DNA of 64,000 nt, taken from the NCBI GenBank assembly GCA_963719285.1, contig CAVRBO010000001.1:1054001-1118000 (forward strand), given 5' to 3'. Below the pieces are notes generated by a model. It saw nothing but the letters and a program-made list of their open reading frames with translations. It was not told the origin of the DNA and did no database searches. Positions within the stretch are counted from its first letter, which is position 1. Each line of letters begins with the position of its first letter. Positions 15,088 through 23,236 of this stretch are shown here, piece after piece. Made by a program: the position numbers and the translations under genes. This stretch comes from C-114 sp963719285. GTDB lineage: Bacteria > Chloroflexota > Limnocylindria > Limnocylindrales > CSP1-4.

Positions 15088-15165
15088 GGGCTCGCTCCTC
15101 CTGTGCTCGGTCGACGCGGTCCAGTCTGCGGGAAGCCGGCGCGCCGTGCAGGCCGTGACCGGCGG

Positions 15166-17010
15166 TCAGGTGACCTCACCGACGTCGGCGAGGTCGTCGG
15201 CGAAGATCCGGCGAGCCTCGGCGAGCAACCGCTCGGCATCGGCATCCTCGGTCAGCGGTGGGTACGCGTCGAGGTTCGTGACCACGCAGCGGACGAGGAC
15301 GGCCCTGCCGATGACCTTCGCGAGCCCGTCCTCGATGGCGCTCTTGCGCTTGTCGGCAGCGTCGCGCAGGAAGGCTCGTCCCTCCGGGAAGCCGAGGGTG
15401 ACGACCCCCTCTTCGACCGCGATCGGGCGCGATTCGATGATCAGCTGCTTCAGCGCGGGGAGCCGGCTCATCTCGCGGACGACGACCGGCCAGGCGGCGA
15501 GGAGCGCATCCATGTCCGCCGTGGGCCCCGGACCGGTGGTCGCGGCGACGGCTCTGTCCGGCAGCTCCGTCCGCCGCGCGGTCGCGGCGCCTTCGCCCGC
15601 GGGTCGTGCTCGCGCGGTATCGGCCGCGGGCCCTTCGTCCGACAGCTCCGTGCGCCGCGTCACCGCGGCGTCTTCGGCCGGGGGACCATCGGCTTCCGGC
15701 ATCACCTCGGGCGGCGACTCCGGTTCGGGGAGCGGCGGCTCCACGTGCGCGACGGGCACGGGACGAGGAGGCGGTGCTGCCGCCGGCGCAGCGACTGGAC
15801 GTGGTGCTTGTCGCTCGACCATGACCGGGGCGCCGACCGATGGGGCCGGGACCGCGCCGTCATCCAGGACCGCCAGCTCGAGCTGGAAGCGCAGGCCGCC
15901 GGGGCCGAGTCGCGCCGGATCGATCGCGGCGAGCCGGCGACCGATCGTCGTCAGGCGCTCCCTGCCGTCGTCGCCGCCGCCCGCCAGGCCGGCCACGAGC
16001 CGGGCCCGGACGGCCTCCATGACCTGGTCGAGGAACGTCCGTATGTCGCGGCCGCGCTCGTCGAGGTCGTCCAGGATCGCCAGGCCGGCCAGGCCGTCGC
16101 CGGTCAGCAGCGCCGTGACGAACCCGTCGACCGCTTCGCCGCTGGCCAGCCCGAGCGTGTCCCGGACCCGGTCGGCGGTCAGGCGGTCCGAGACCCCGGA
16201 CAGGAGCTGGTCGAGCATCGACTCGGCGTCCCGCATCCCGCCCGCGGCGGCCCGGGCGATGAGGTCGATCGCGTCGTCGTCGACGTCGCGGCCGATCTCG
16301 GCCAGGATGTTGCGCAGCTTGCCGGCGATCTGGTCGACCGTGAGCTTGCGGAAGTCGTAGCGCTGGACCCGCGACAGGATGGCCGGCCGGATCCCGCCCG
16401 CGTCGGTCGTGCAGAAGATGAATGCGACGTGGTCGGGCGGCTCCTCGAGCGTCTTGAGGAGGACATCCCAGCCCTCCTTGATCCGCTGGACCTCGTCGAT
16501 GATGAAGACCTTGCGCCGCAGGTCGGACGGGGCCGTCGCGATCCGGGGCAGCAGGTCCCGCATGTCGTCGACCTTGTTGTTCGAGGCCGCGTCCATCTCG
16601 GCGACGTCGAGCGAGGTGCCCTCGCGCACGGCCACGCAGGCCGGGCAGCGGTCGCATGGCTCGCCGTCGCGGAGGTCCGTGCAGTTGAGCGCCTTCGCGA
16701 CGATCCGGGCCATCGACGTCTTACCGGTCCCGCGCGGACCCACGAACAGGAGCGCGTGCGCGACCCGATCGGTCCGGACGGCGTTGCGCAACGCGGTGAC
16801 GGTGGCATCCTGGCCGACGATGCCGGCGAACGTCTGGGCCCGCCAGGCCCGGTAGATCGCCTGGTGCGGGGTCGCCCGCTCCACGGCGCCGGACGGCGAC
16901 CCGTCGGCGCCCGGCGGCGATCCGTCGGCGCCAGGCCCGGCCGCACCGGATGGCGACCCGTCGGCCGCGCCGGGTCCGGGCTGCACCTGATCCTGGGCGG
17001 TCGACGTCAC
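15166..17010 (-). CDS. dnaX: DNA polymerase III subunit gamma/tau
   Basis: Clamp-loader ATPase of the replisome. 614 residues. Walker A at 91-98 (GPRGTGKT), zinc module C110, C119, C122 and C125, DEVQ-type Walker B, and the sensor LSRVQRYDF. Domain III ends near 370, followed by a Pro/Ala-rich linker and a tau-like C-terminal domain. The first 45 residues are a low-complexity GADGSPSGA repeat, encoded by short tandem DNA repeats (about 16880-16980). Those are prone to slippage. The start is GTG (17008-17010) with AGGAG 4 nt upstream. No slippery A-run for programmed frameshifting is evident. Confidence 0.95.
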   Translation of the reverse strand: MTSTAQDQVQPGPGAADGSPSGAAGPGADGSPPGADGSPSGAVERATPHQAIYRAWRAQTFAGIVGQDATVTALRNAVRTDRVAHALLFVGPRGTGKTSMARIVAKALNCTDLRDGEPCDRCPACVAVREGTSLDVAEMDAASNNKVDDMRDLLPRIATAPSDLRRKVFIIDEVQRIKEGWDVLLKTLEEPPDHVAFIFCTTDAGGIRPAILSRVQRYDFRKLTVDQIAGKLRNILAEIGRDVDDDAIDLIARAAAGGMRDAESMLDQLLSGVSDRLTADRVRDTLGLASGEAVDGFVTALLTGDGLAGLAILDDLDERGRDIRTFLDQVMEAVRARLVAGLAGGGDDGRERLTTIGRRLAAIDPARLGPGGLRFQLELAVLDDGAVPAPSVGAPVMVERQAPRPVAAPAAAPPPRPVPVAHVEPPLPEPESPPEVMPEADGPPAEDAAVTRRTELSDEGPAADTARARPAGEGAATARRTELPDRAVAATTGPGPTADMDALLAAWPVVVREMSRLPALKQLIIESRPIAVEEGVVTLGFPEGRAFLRDAADKRKSAIEDGLAKVIGRAVLVRCVVTNLDAYPPLTEDADAERLLAEARRIFADDLADVGEVT

Positions 17011-17085
17011 GGCACTCCTGCGTTGCGACGGACGCTGGACGCCCTCGCCGCGCGCTGCGGTCGACGGCGCCCAGAGATCGTGATC

Positions 17086-17352
17086 GGCCGTGCACCCTCC
17101 GTCGATCCGGTCTTCCCGATGCCCATCGATCCGTACGACTCAGACCAGGCCATTCCGCGGCACCCGACGCTGATCGCTTAGTGCTGCTTCCTTCCGGACC
17201 TGACACGGTTCACGAGTCGCCGCTGCGCGGGACCCGGTCCTCGACGTCGCACGGATCGCGGCTGTCAGGATCGGGGACCTCGGGAGGGGATTCAGCCCTG
17301 CTGGAGCGGATTGCAGGTACAGGGCACCGCTAGTTCCCCGCCTAGCACGGCC
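17086..17352 (-). ncRNA. ffs: Large SRP RNA with Alu domain (6S-type)
   Basis: RNA scaffold of the signal recognition particle, binding Ffh. The apical hairpin GGTCCGGAAGGAAGCAGC is exact. The 5' part, TAGGCGGGGAACTAGCGGTG and CCCTGTACCTGCAATCCGC, matches the Alu domain of large bacterial SRP RNAs such as that of Bacillus. The ends are fixed by an 8-bp helix 1: GGCCGTGC (17345-17352) pairs with GCACGGCC (17086-17093). Length is 267 nt. It lies just upstream of dnaX in the same direction. Confidence 0.93.
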
Positions 17353-17680
17353 CGGGAAGCATACCAGCCCGCCCTTCCCGAGCCCGTCGCACGTGGCTCC
17401 GCCGAGGGTCATGCGGCGCCCGGCCGATGTCGGGCCAGGCGGGAGCGCCCACGGGATCGCGGAGCCGATCGGCGGCGACCGGTATGGGGGCCGCGCCCCT
17501 TAACCCCCCGCGGGGCGGAGATGGCCAGATTCAAACCACCTGAGCTCCGGGCCACCTGCGGGCGGGTGCGGCGCCTGATCGGGGCCGATCCGGACGCCAC
17601 CCCGTGCTCGGTCGAGCGCCGAAACGTCACCGCGAGGTCGATCTGCCCCTTCCGACCCGGCCTCGAGGTGTCGTGGCTTG

Positions 17681-17881
17681 AATCTGGCCGGTTCGAGGGG
17701 CGCATCCGGCCGAATGCAACGGCGGCCGGCATCTGGCCGGGTCTGGGCGGATCGAGGGGCGCATCCGGGCCGAATGCAACGACGGGCGGCATCTGGCCTG
17801 CATCTGGGCGGATCGGGGGGCGCATCCGGGCCGAATGCAACGACGGCCGCCATCTGGCCGGGTCTGGGCGGATCGAGGCGG
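17681..17881. repeat. About 60-bp direct tandem repeat, 3.3 copies
   Basis: Three units beginning GCATCCGGNCCGAATGCAAC lie at 17702-17760, 17761-17821 and 17822-17881 (59, 61 and 60 nt). They are preceded by a partial unit at 17681-17701. Copies differ at scattered bases. GCCAGATTC at 17525-17533 is the inverse of GAATCTGGC at 17680-17688. The whole gap 17353-17905, between the SRP RNA and tRNA-Ser, has no believable gene. Open frames through the repeat are Arg/Pro-rich on every strand and look like composition artefacts. Confidence 0.8.
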
Positions 17882-17905
17882 GGCACGCCCAGCGGACGGA
17901 GGGAC

Positions 17906-17993
17906 TGGCGGAGAGGGCGGGATTTGAACCCGCGATGGGTTGCCCCATACCGCATTTCCAGTGCGGCGCCCTAGGCCACTAGGCGACCTCTCC
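17906..17993 (-). tRNA. tRNA-Ser(GGA)
   Basis: 88-nt class II tRNA with a long variable arm. Acceptor GGAGAGG/CCTCTCC, anticodon loop CTGGAAA, encoded CCA. One of four serine tRNAs in the window. Confidence 0.96.
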
Positions 17994-18024
17994 GCGGGCG
18001 GACGACGGCGCTTGCTGCGGCTGA

Positions 18025-18110
<86 letters not shown>

Positions 18111-18136
18111 GCGGGAGAGGATACCAAAGGGCCCGG

Positions 18137-18625
18137 TCAGGCCCGGGCGACCCGGGAGCCGGCGCCGCTCGCGAGCCCGGACACGGCTCGATCGCCGGCC
18201 GCGGTGAACAGGTCCTCGGCCTCGTCGCGCCGGATGCCGCTGACAACCTTGAGGCGGCGAGGCAGCGCGTCGTGCTGGGCGAGCTGGATGACCGTCCCGG
18301 CCGCCCCCTCCAGGGTATTCGGCAGCGCGTACACGAGCGCCTCGCAGTCGCTCTCGAGGAGCGCCCCGACGCACATGGCGCAGGGCTCGAGGGTCGCGAA
18401 GATCGTGACGTCGCGGAGCTCCGCGCGACCGAGCTTCCGGGCGGCCTCGCGCAGGGCGACGATCACCGCGTGGGCGGTAGGGTCGTCGGACGCCTCCACC
18501 CGGTCGTGTCCGCGGGCCACCATCGCGTCGCGCACGACGGCGACGGCGGCGATCGGGCGCTCGCCGCGACCGACCGCGAGTTTCGCTTCGGCCAGCGCCT
18601 CGCCCATGAAGAGTTCGTAGTTCAT
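18137..18625 (-). CDS. TadA-like deaminase lacking the catalytic glutamate
   Basis: Related to TadA, the zinc deaminase that makes inosine at A34 of tRNA-Arg(ACG). 162 residues. The zinc cysteines are intact in LEPCAMC (C82, C85), and His52 is present in DPTAHAV. In active family members the residue after HA is Glu, the proton shuttle (HAE). Here codon 54 is GTG (Val) at 18464-18466. Eukaryotic Tad3/ADAT3, the non-catalytic partner, also carries Val there. The ATG at 18623-18625 is chosen over an upstream GTG because a TATAGT -10 (18633-18638) leaves only 7 nt of leader. A one-base sequencing error (GAG to GTG) would also explain the change. Confidence 0.85.
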   Translation of the reverse strand: MNYELFMGEALAEAKLAVGRGERPIAAVAVVRDAMVARGHDRVEASDDPTAHAVIVALREAARKLGRAELRDVTIFATLEPCAMCVGALLESDCEALVYALPNTLEGAAGTVIQLAQHDALPRRLKVVSGIRRDEAEDLFTAAGDRAVSGLASGAGSRVARA

Positions 18626-18746
18626 CGTCCCGACTATACAGGCCACGACCGGCTCTCAGGCGGGCGGGCGTTCCCACGCGCTAGGATTTCCGGGGCAGGA
18701 CTTCCGGGCCGGGACGGCCCGCTGACGAGCGCGATGGGAGCAGGCG

Positions 18747-19949
18747 ATGGCGCGAGCGCGACGGATCGGGATCCTTACGGGCGGCGGCGACGTACCGGGC
18801 CTGAATTCGGTCATCAAGAGCGTCACCTACCGGGCGACCGAGCAGGGCTACGAGGTGCTCGGGATCCGGCGCGGGTGGGAGGGGCTGACCCACGGCCGCG
18901 TCCGGGGCGACGGCAACCTGGATCCCGAGTACATCCGGGTCCTCGACCGGATCTCGACCCGGACGATCGACCGGACCGGCGGCACCGTCCTCCACACGTC
19001 GCGGACGAACCCGCGCAAGATGGGCCTCGAACGCCTGCCGTCGTGGCTCGCGGAGGATCGGCGCGAGGCGTACCGGGTCGACGACAAGACCTTCGACCTG
19101 ACACCGCTGGTCATGGAGCACGTCGCGGAACTCGGGCTCGACCAGCTGGTCACGATCGGCGGCGACGACACGCTGTCGTTCTCGCGCGTGCTGGCCGACC
19201 AGGGCGTGCCCCTCATCGCGATCCCCAAGACGATGGACAACGACGTCCAGGGCACCGAGTACTGCATCGGCTTCTCGTCGGCCATCACCCGGGCCAAGGA
19301 GCTCATCGACCGCCAGCGGACGACCCTCGGATCGCACGAGCGGATCGGGGTCTTCCGGATCTTCGGCCGGGACGCCGGCTTCTCGGCGCTGTTCACGGCA
19401 TACGTGACGTCCGGTCGGTGCGTCATCCCGGAAGCGCCGTACGACCTGGATGCGCTCGCCGGCGTCCTCGCGGCCGACCATGCCGACAACCCCTCCCATT
19501 ACGCGTTCGTCATCACCGCCGAGGGCGCGATCTGGCAGGGCGCCCAGATGGTCGACGTGGGCGAGAGCGACGCGTTCGGCCACCGCCACAAGGCGAACGT
19601 CGGCGAGTCGCTGGCCATCGAGCTCAAGAGCCGGACCGGCATCGAGACCGTCGCGTCGGAGCTCACCTACGATCTGCGGTCCGGCCAGCCGGACATGCTC
19701 GACCAGCTCGTCGCGACGACGTTCGCGAACGTCGCCATGGACCTCCTGGCCGACGGGCAGACGGGACGGATGGTCGCCATCCGCGAGGGCAAGTACGCCC
19801 ATGCGCCGCTGCCGGACCCGACGCTCGGGCCGCGCAGGGTCGACGTGGCGACGCTCTACAACATGGAGCGCTTCCGGCCTCAATACGCGGCCCGGCTGGG
19901 CGAACCGCTCCTGCTGTCCACCCCGTTGGGCGCGTCCGTCGGCGGTTGA
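18747..19949 (+). CDS. pfkA: 6-phosphofructokinase, probably pyrophosphate-dependent
   Basis: Phosphorylates fructose 6-phosphate in glycolysis. 400 residues. The N-terminus has GGGDVPGLN. The donor-site motif is GGDDT (138-142), followed by PKTMDND (160-166). In this family, Asp after GGD and Lys before T(I/M)DND mark enzymes that use PPi; ATP enzymes have GGDG and GTIDND. The reaction may then be reversible. The C-terminal half (GRDAGFSALFTAYVT and onward) is of the group III/clade X type. GGGAG lies 9 nt before the ATG. It is divergent from the TadA-like gene, with TAGGAT (18682-18687) as a possible -10. Confidence 0.93.
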   Translation: MARARRIGILTGGGDVPGLNSVIKSVTYRATEQGYEVLGIRRGWEGLTHGRVRGDGNLDPEYIRVLDRISTRTIDRTGGTVLHTSRTNPRKMGLERLPSWLAEDRREAYRVDDKTFDLTPLVMEHVAELGLDQLVTIGGDDTLSFSRVLADQGVPLIAIPKTMDNDVQGTEYCIGFSSAITRAKELIDRQRTTLGSHERIGVFRIFGRDAGFSALFTAYVTSGRCVIPEAPYDLDALAGVLAADHADNPSHYAFVITAEGAIWQGAQMVDVGESDAFGHRHKANVGESLAIELKSRTGIETVASELTYDLRSGQPDMLDQLVATTFANVAMDLLADGQTGRMVAIREGKYAHAPLPDPTLGPRRVDVATLYNMERFRPQYAARLGEPLLLSTPLGASVGG

Positions 19950-19983
19950 CCGCGCTCCGGGTCCGGCCCGGGGGGAAGGCTCC

Positions 19984-20874
19984 CTACTCCATGCCCGACA
20001 GGTCGCGGATCGCGCGGGCGAGGTTCGACATGTCCTCGTCGCCGTAGCCCCGCGCCACGAGCCCGTTCTCCAGCTGGGCGGCGAGCCCGGCCAGCGGCAC
20101 GACCGCCCCGAGCTCCCGGGCGAGGTTCAGGGCGATCCCCAGGTCCTTGAGGTGGAGCCTGGTCTTGAACCCGAGTGGGTACTCGTTGGCGAGCATGCGG
20201 GCGCTCCGGTTGGCGAGGATCCAGCTTCCGGCGACGCCGCCGCCCAGCGCGGACACGACCTGGTCCGGTTCGAGTCCGGCCTTGAGCGCAAGGACGAGGC
20301 CTTCGGCGACGGCCATGTAGACGCCCGCGATCATCACCTGGTTGACCGACTTCACGGCCTGGCCCGAGCCGGCCGGTCCGAAATGGGTGATCGTGGAGCC
20401 GAGCTTCTCGAGGACGGGACGGGCGCGGGCGACGGCGTCCGGTTCGCCGCCGACGAAGATCGTCAGGGTCGCCTTCTGGGCACCTTCGCTCCCGCCGGAG
20501 ACGGGCGCGTCCACGTAGTCCACCCCGCCTTCGGCCAGGCGGGCCGCGAAGGTGCGGGTGGACGATGCGCTGATCGACGAGCAGTCGATCACCAGCCCAC
20601 CGCGGGCCAGCCCTTCGCTCACGCCGGCAGGACCGAACAGGACCGCCTCGACGTCGGGGGTGTCCGAGACGCAGAGGACGACGACGTCCGACGCCGCGCC
20701 GAGCTCGGCGGGCGTGGTCGCCTCCCGTGCGCCGCCGGCCACGAGATCCGCGGCGCGCCCCGGGGTCCTGTTCCACACGGTGAGCGGATAGCCGGCTCGA
20801 CCGAGGTGGCCGGCCATGGCGGCCCCCATCGTCCCGAGCCCCACGAACCCGACGCGTTCCACGGTCGCCTCCAC
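19984..20874 (-). CDS. NAD(P)-dependent beta-hydroxyacid dehydrogenase (3-hydroxyisobutyrate/tartronate semialdehyde type)
   Basis: 296 residues, normal for the family. N-terminal Rossmann motif VGFVGLGTMGAAMAGHL. Substrate-binding DAPVSGGSEGA at about 118-128. Catalytic lysine in GSGQAVKSVNQ at about 170. A C-terminal helical domain has KDLGIALNLA. Family members reduce or oxidise 3-hydroxyisobutyrate, tartronate semialdehyde or succinic semialdehyde; the substrate cannot be told from sequence. No degradative operon surrounds it. It is divergently transcribed from the WYL regulator, which may control it. Confidence 0.88.
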   Translation of the reverse strand: MEATVERVGFVGLGTMGAAMAGHLGRAGYPLTVWNRTPGRAADLVAGGAREATTPAELGAASDVVVLCVSDTPDVEAVLFGPAGVSEGLARGGLVIDCSSISASSTRTFAARLAEGGVDYVDAPVSGGSEGAQKATLTIFVGGEPDAVARARPVLEKLGSTITHFGPAGSGQAVKSVNQVMIAGVYMAVAEGLVLALKAGLEPDQVVSALGGGVAGSWILANRSARMLANEYPLGFKTRLHLKDLGIALNLARELGAVVPLAGLAAQLENGLVARGYGDEDMSNLARAIRDLSGME

Positions 20875-20984
20875 GGTCGCCTCCTCCTGCCGGCCCGCGA
20901 TCCGTGGCGAGGCCTGTCGGCATTCTAGGCCCGCGCCGCGCTCCGACCGCGGACCGCCGGGACGGTCGCCGGGCTGCGCCCGCC

Positions 20985-21011
20985 GATACCTGACAACTTA
21001 CGGCAGGTATC
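20985..21011. promoter_or_regulatory. Operator-like inverted repeat between dehydrogenase and WYL regulator
   Basis: GATACCTG-N11-CAGGTATC is a perfect 8-bp inverted repeat in the 156-bp divergent intergenic region. It overlaps CTGACA (a -35-like element) and sits just before TATGCT (21016-21021), the likely -10 of the regulator. It is a good candidate autoregulatory site. Confidence 0.6.
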
Positions 21012-21030
21012 CGCGTATGCTTCGATCGCC

Positions 21031-22011
21031 ATGCGTGCGTCTCGTCTCGTGTCCCTCCTGCTCCTGCTCCAGTCACGGGGCGGGATGACCGCGGCGGAGC
21101 TCGCTCGCGAACTCGAGGTCTCCGTTCGGAGCATCCACCGTGACGTCGACGCCTTGAGCGCCGCGGGCGTCCCGATCTATGCCGACCGCGGGCCGCACGG
21201 CGGGATCCGCCTCGTCGACGGCTACCGGACGCGCCTCACGGGGATGACCGCGGACGAGGCGGAGGCGCTGTTCATGTCCGGATTGCCGGGACCGGCCGCC
21301 GAGCTCGGGCTGGGGACGGTGGTGGCGGCGGCACAGCTCAAGGTGATGGCGGCCCTCCCATCGGAACTGCGGGCGCGCGCGTCGCGACTCGTCCAGCGCT
21401 TCCATCTCGACCCGGCGGGCTGGTTCTCCACGGGCGAGGCCGTGCCGCACCTGGCTGCGCTGGCCGAAGCGGCGTGGGGCGAGCGCCGCATCGCGATCGA
21501 CTACGAGCGCGGCGACAAGGTGGTCCGGCGGGTCGTCGAGCCGCTCGGCGTGGTGCTCAAGGCGGGCGTCTGGTACCTCGTCGCCGCATCGGACGGCCAG
21601 TTCCGCACGTACCGGGCGTCACGGGTCGCGGGCGTCACCGCGCTGGATGAGCGGTTCGAACGGCCGGCCGGCTTCGACCTGGCGGCGTACTGGTCGGAAT
21701 CGACCTCCGCGTACGAACGGGACACGCCCCACATCGACGTGACCCTCCGGATCGATCCGGAGCGCCTCGACGAGCTCGCGGACGTGTACGGTCGGCGGAC
21801 GGTGGACAACGCCGAGCGGCTCGAACCGCTCGATACGAGCGGTTGGCTGCGGCTGCGGTTGCGCCTCGATTGGCCCGAGGAGGTCCCGTCGCGTCTGCTC
21901 GGCCTCGGCTCCATCCTCGAGGTCCTGGAACCGCAGGAGATGCGCGACCGCATCGCCCGGCGGGCCGCGGCCGTCCTCAACGTCTACGCCGCGGCCGATC
22001 CGCCGGTCTAG
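21031..22011 (+). CDS. HTH-WYL transcriptional regulator (YafY family)
   Basis: 326 residues. An N-terminal winged HTH is at about 1-60 (MTAAELARELEVSVRSIHRDVDALSAAGVPI). A WYL domain follows at about 140-215 (GVWYLVAASDGQFRTYRASRV), and then a C-terminal WCX-type extension. WYL domains sense small ligands or nucleic acids. There is no Shine-Dalgarno; TATGCT ends 9 nt before the ATG, so the mRNA may be leaderless. It is divergent from the dehydrogenase, with a palindrome between them. No CRISPR or defence genes adjoin, so a link to those known WYL roles is unsupported. Confidence 0.9.
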   Translation: MRASRLVSLLLLLQSRGGMTAAELARELEVSVRSIHRDVDALSAAGVPIYADRGPHGGIRLVDGYRTRLTGMTADEAEALFMSGLPGPAAELGLGTVVAAAQLKVMAALPSELRARASRLVQRFHLDPAGWFSTGEAVPHLAALAEAAWGERRIAIDYERGDKVVRRVVEPLGVVLKAGVWYLVAASDGQFRTYRASRVAGVTALDERFERPAGFDLAAYWSESTSAYERDTPHIDVTLRIDPERLDELADVYGRRTVDNAERLEPLDTSGWLRLRLRLDWPEEVPSRLLGLGSILEVLEPQEMRDRIARRAAAVLNVYAAADPPV

Positions 22012-22202
22012 CGCGCAGGTCCGAGGGCGGGTGCGCATGGACTGCCGGACGAGGCCGCCCGTCCGCCGGGAGGCGACCCAGGGGCAGTGGGGTCGGTCGA
22101 CCGCACCGCCAGGATCTCGCGCAGGCGGCGCCGACGCATCGCCCGCTCCACCTCGCGTTCGCGATCGGCGGCCATGGCACGGCTGAGCTCAAGGCTGTAC
22201 AT
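22008..22202 (-). CDS. Small charged hypothetical protein
   Basis: 64 residues starting MYSLELSRAMAADREREVERAMRRRRLREI. The first 35 residues form a probable charged amphipathic helix; the rest is Gly/Ala/Pro-rich. I do not recognise a family. The helix pattern resembles many small actinobacterial and chloroflexal orphan proteins. It lies 86 bp downstream of the pfkB-type gene on the same strand and overlaps the end of the convergent WYL gene by 4 bp. It may not be real. Confidence 0.45.
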   Translation of the reverse strand: MYSLELSRAMAADREREVERAMRRRRLREILAVRSTDPTAPGSPPGGRAASSGSPCAPALGPAR

Positions 22203-22288
22203 GTGGGGACACCTCGCGCGGCATGACCGACGGGCCGATCGCCGTCGTCGTCAACCACGAGACTACCGGGCATACATGCCGGAACCTG

Positions 22289-23236
22289 TCATCTATCGGT
22301 TCGCGTCGCCCAATCTCCCGGCAATTCGGATAGGCGCGGTGGTTCGGCGCCCGGCCGCTGGCAGGTTGACGCCGCGACCGCGATCGCGGCCATGGCTGCC
22401 GCGAGCAGTGCGCCGTCGTCCTTGAGCGAGGCTCGGCCCAGGCGCGCACCGACCCACCACGCGAGGAACGCGCCACCGAAGGCGTCGCCCGCTCCCACCG
22501 TGTCGACGATCCTGGTGGGCGGGACCGGCAGCCGCATGGCCCCGGACCGCGTGATGACGGCCACGTCCTCGGCGCCCGCGGTCACGAGGACCGCCGCCGG
22601 CCCGGCCGCGCCCGGCACACCCAGCAGAGCACGCGCGGCCTCGACCGGATCCTCCCCCGGGCGCAGGTACGCGAGGTCGTCGCGGCTCACCTTGACGACG
22701 TCCGCTCGACCCAGGACACGCTCGAGGCGGGCGCGGTAGGTCTCCGGATCGACGATGGCCGACGGCCGGCAGTTCGGGTCGAGCATCACGACGACGTCCG
22801 GTGGCAGCCCCTCGACGAACGACTCCAGGGTCGCCGCCATCGGCTCGACCACGAGGCCGAGCGTACCGACGTGGACCGCATCGAACGTGGCGGCCCGCAC
22901 CTCGGCGAGGTCGGCCGGCACGAGCCGCGGGGCCGATGTCCCATCGACATAGAAGCGGTAGCGAGCCTGCCCATCTCGGTCGAGCTCGGCGATCGCGAGG
23001 GTCGTCGGCTCGGCGACCGGCGCCGGGCAACCCAGCGCGACCCCATCTCCTTCCAGGCGCGTGGCCATGTCACGCCCGAACCGGTCGTTGGACAACCGTC
23101 CAACGAAGGTCACCGGGACACCGAGCCGGCCGATCGTCCGGGCCGCGTTGTACGGTCCACCGCCGGGCGCGGCCGCGACGCTGCCGTCCGGCCGGACGAG
23201 CAGGTCCACGAGGGCTTCGCCGCCGACGACGATCAT
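22289..23236 (-). CDS. PfkB-family carbohydrate kinase
   Basis: 315 residues. The N-terminal glycine motif is GGGPYNAARTIGRLGVPVTFVGRLSNDRFG. The C-terminal PfkB signature DTVGAGDAFGGAFLAWW contains the catalytic Asp. The DPNCRPSA and KVSRDDLAYL motifs recall fructokinases and 2-keto-3-deoxygluconate kinases. The true substrate is unknown. The ATG at 23234-23236 overlaps the stop of the upstream APH-like gene by 4 nt (ATGA), which fixes the start. The longer open frame before it is noise. Confidence 0.9.
   Translation of the reverse strand: MIVVGGEALVDLLVRPDGSVAAAPGGGPYNAARTIGRLGVPVTFVGRLSNDRFGRDMATRLEGDGVALGCPAPVAEPTTLAIAELDRDGQARYRFYVDGTSAPRLVPADLAEVRAATFDAVHVGTLGLVVEPMAATLESFVEGLPPDVVVMLDPNCRPSAIVDPETYRARLERVLGRADVVKVSRDDLAYLRPGEDPVEAARALLGVPGAAGPAAVLVTAGAEDVAVITRSGAMRLPVPPTRIVDTVGAGDAFGGAFLAWWVGARLGRASLKDDGALLAAAMAAIAVAASTCQRPGAEPPRLSELPGDWATRTDR

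Noticed and set aside
14677..17181. 834-codon plus-strand open frame opposite ybaB and dnaX
   Set aside because: Antisense of well-identified genes with no recognisable protein features.
20875..22011. WYL regulator as part of a CRISPR or defence island
   Set aside because: WYL proteins can have that role, but no effector, nuclease or CRISPR gene is nearby.
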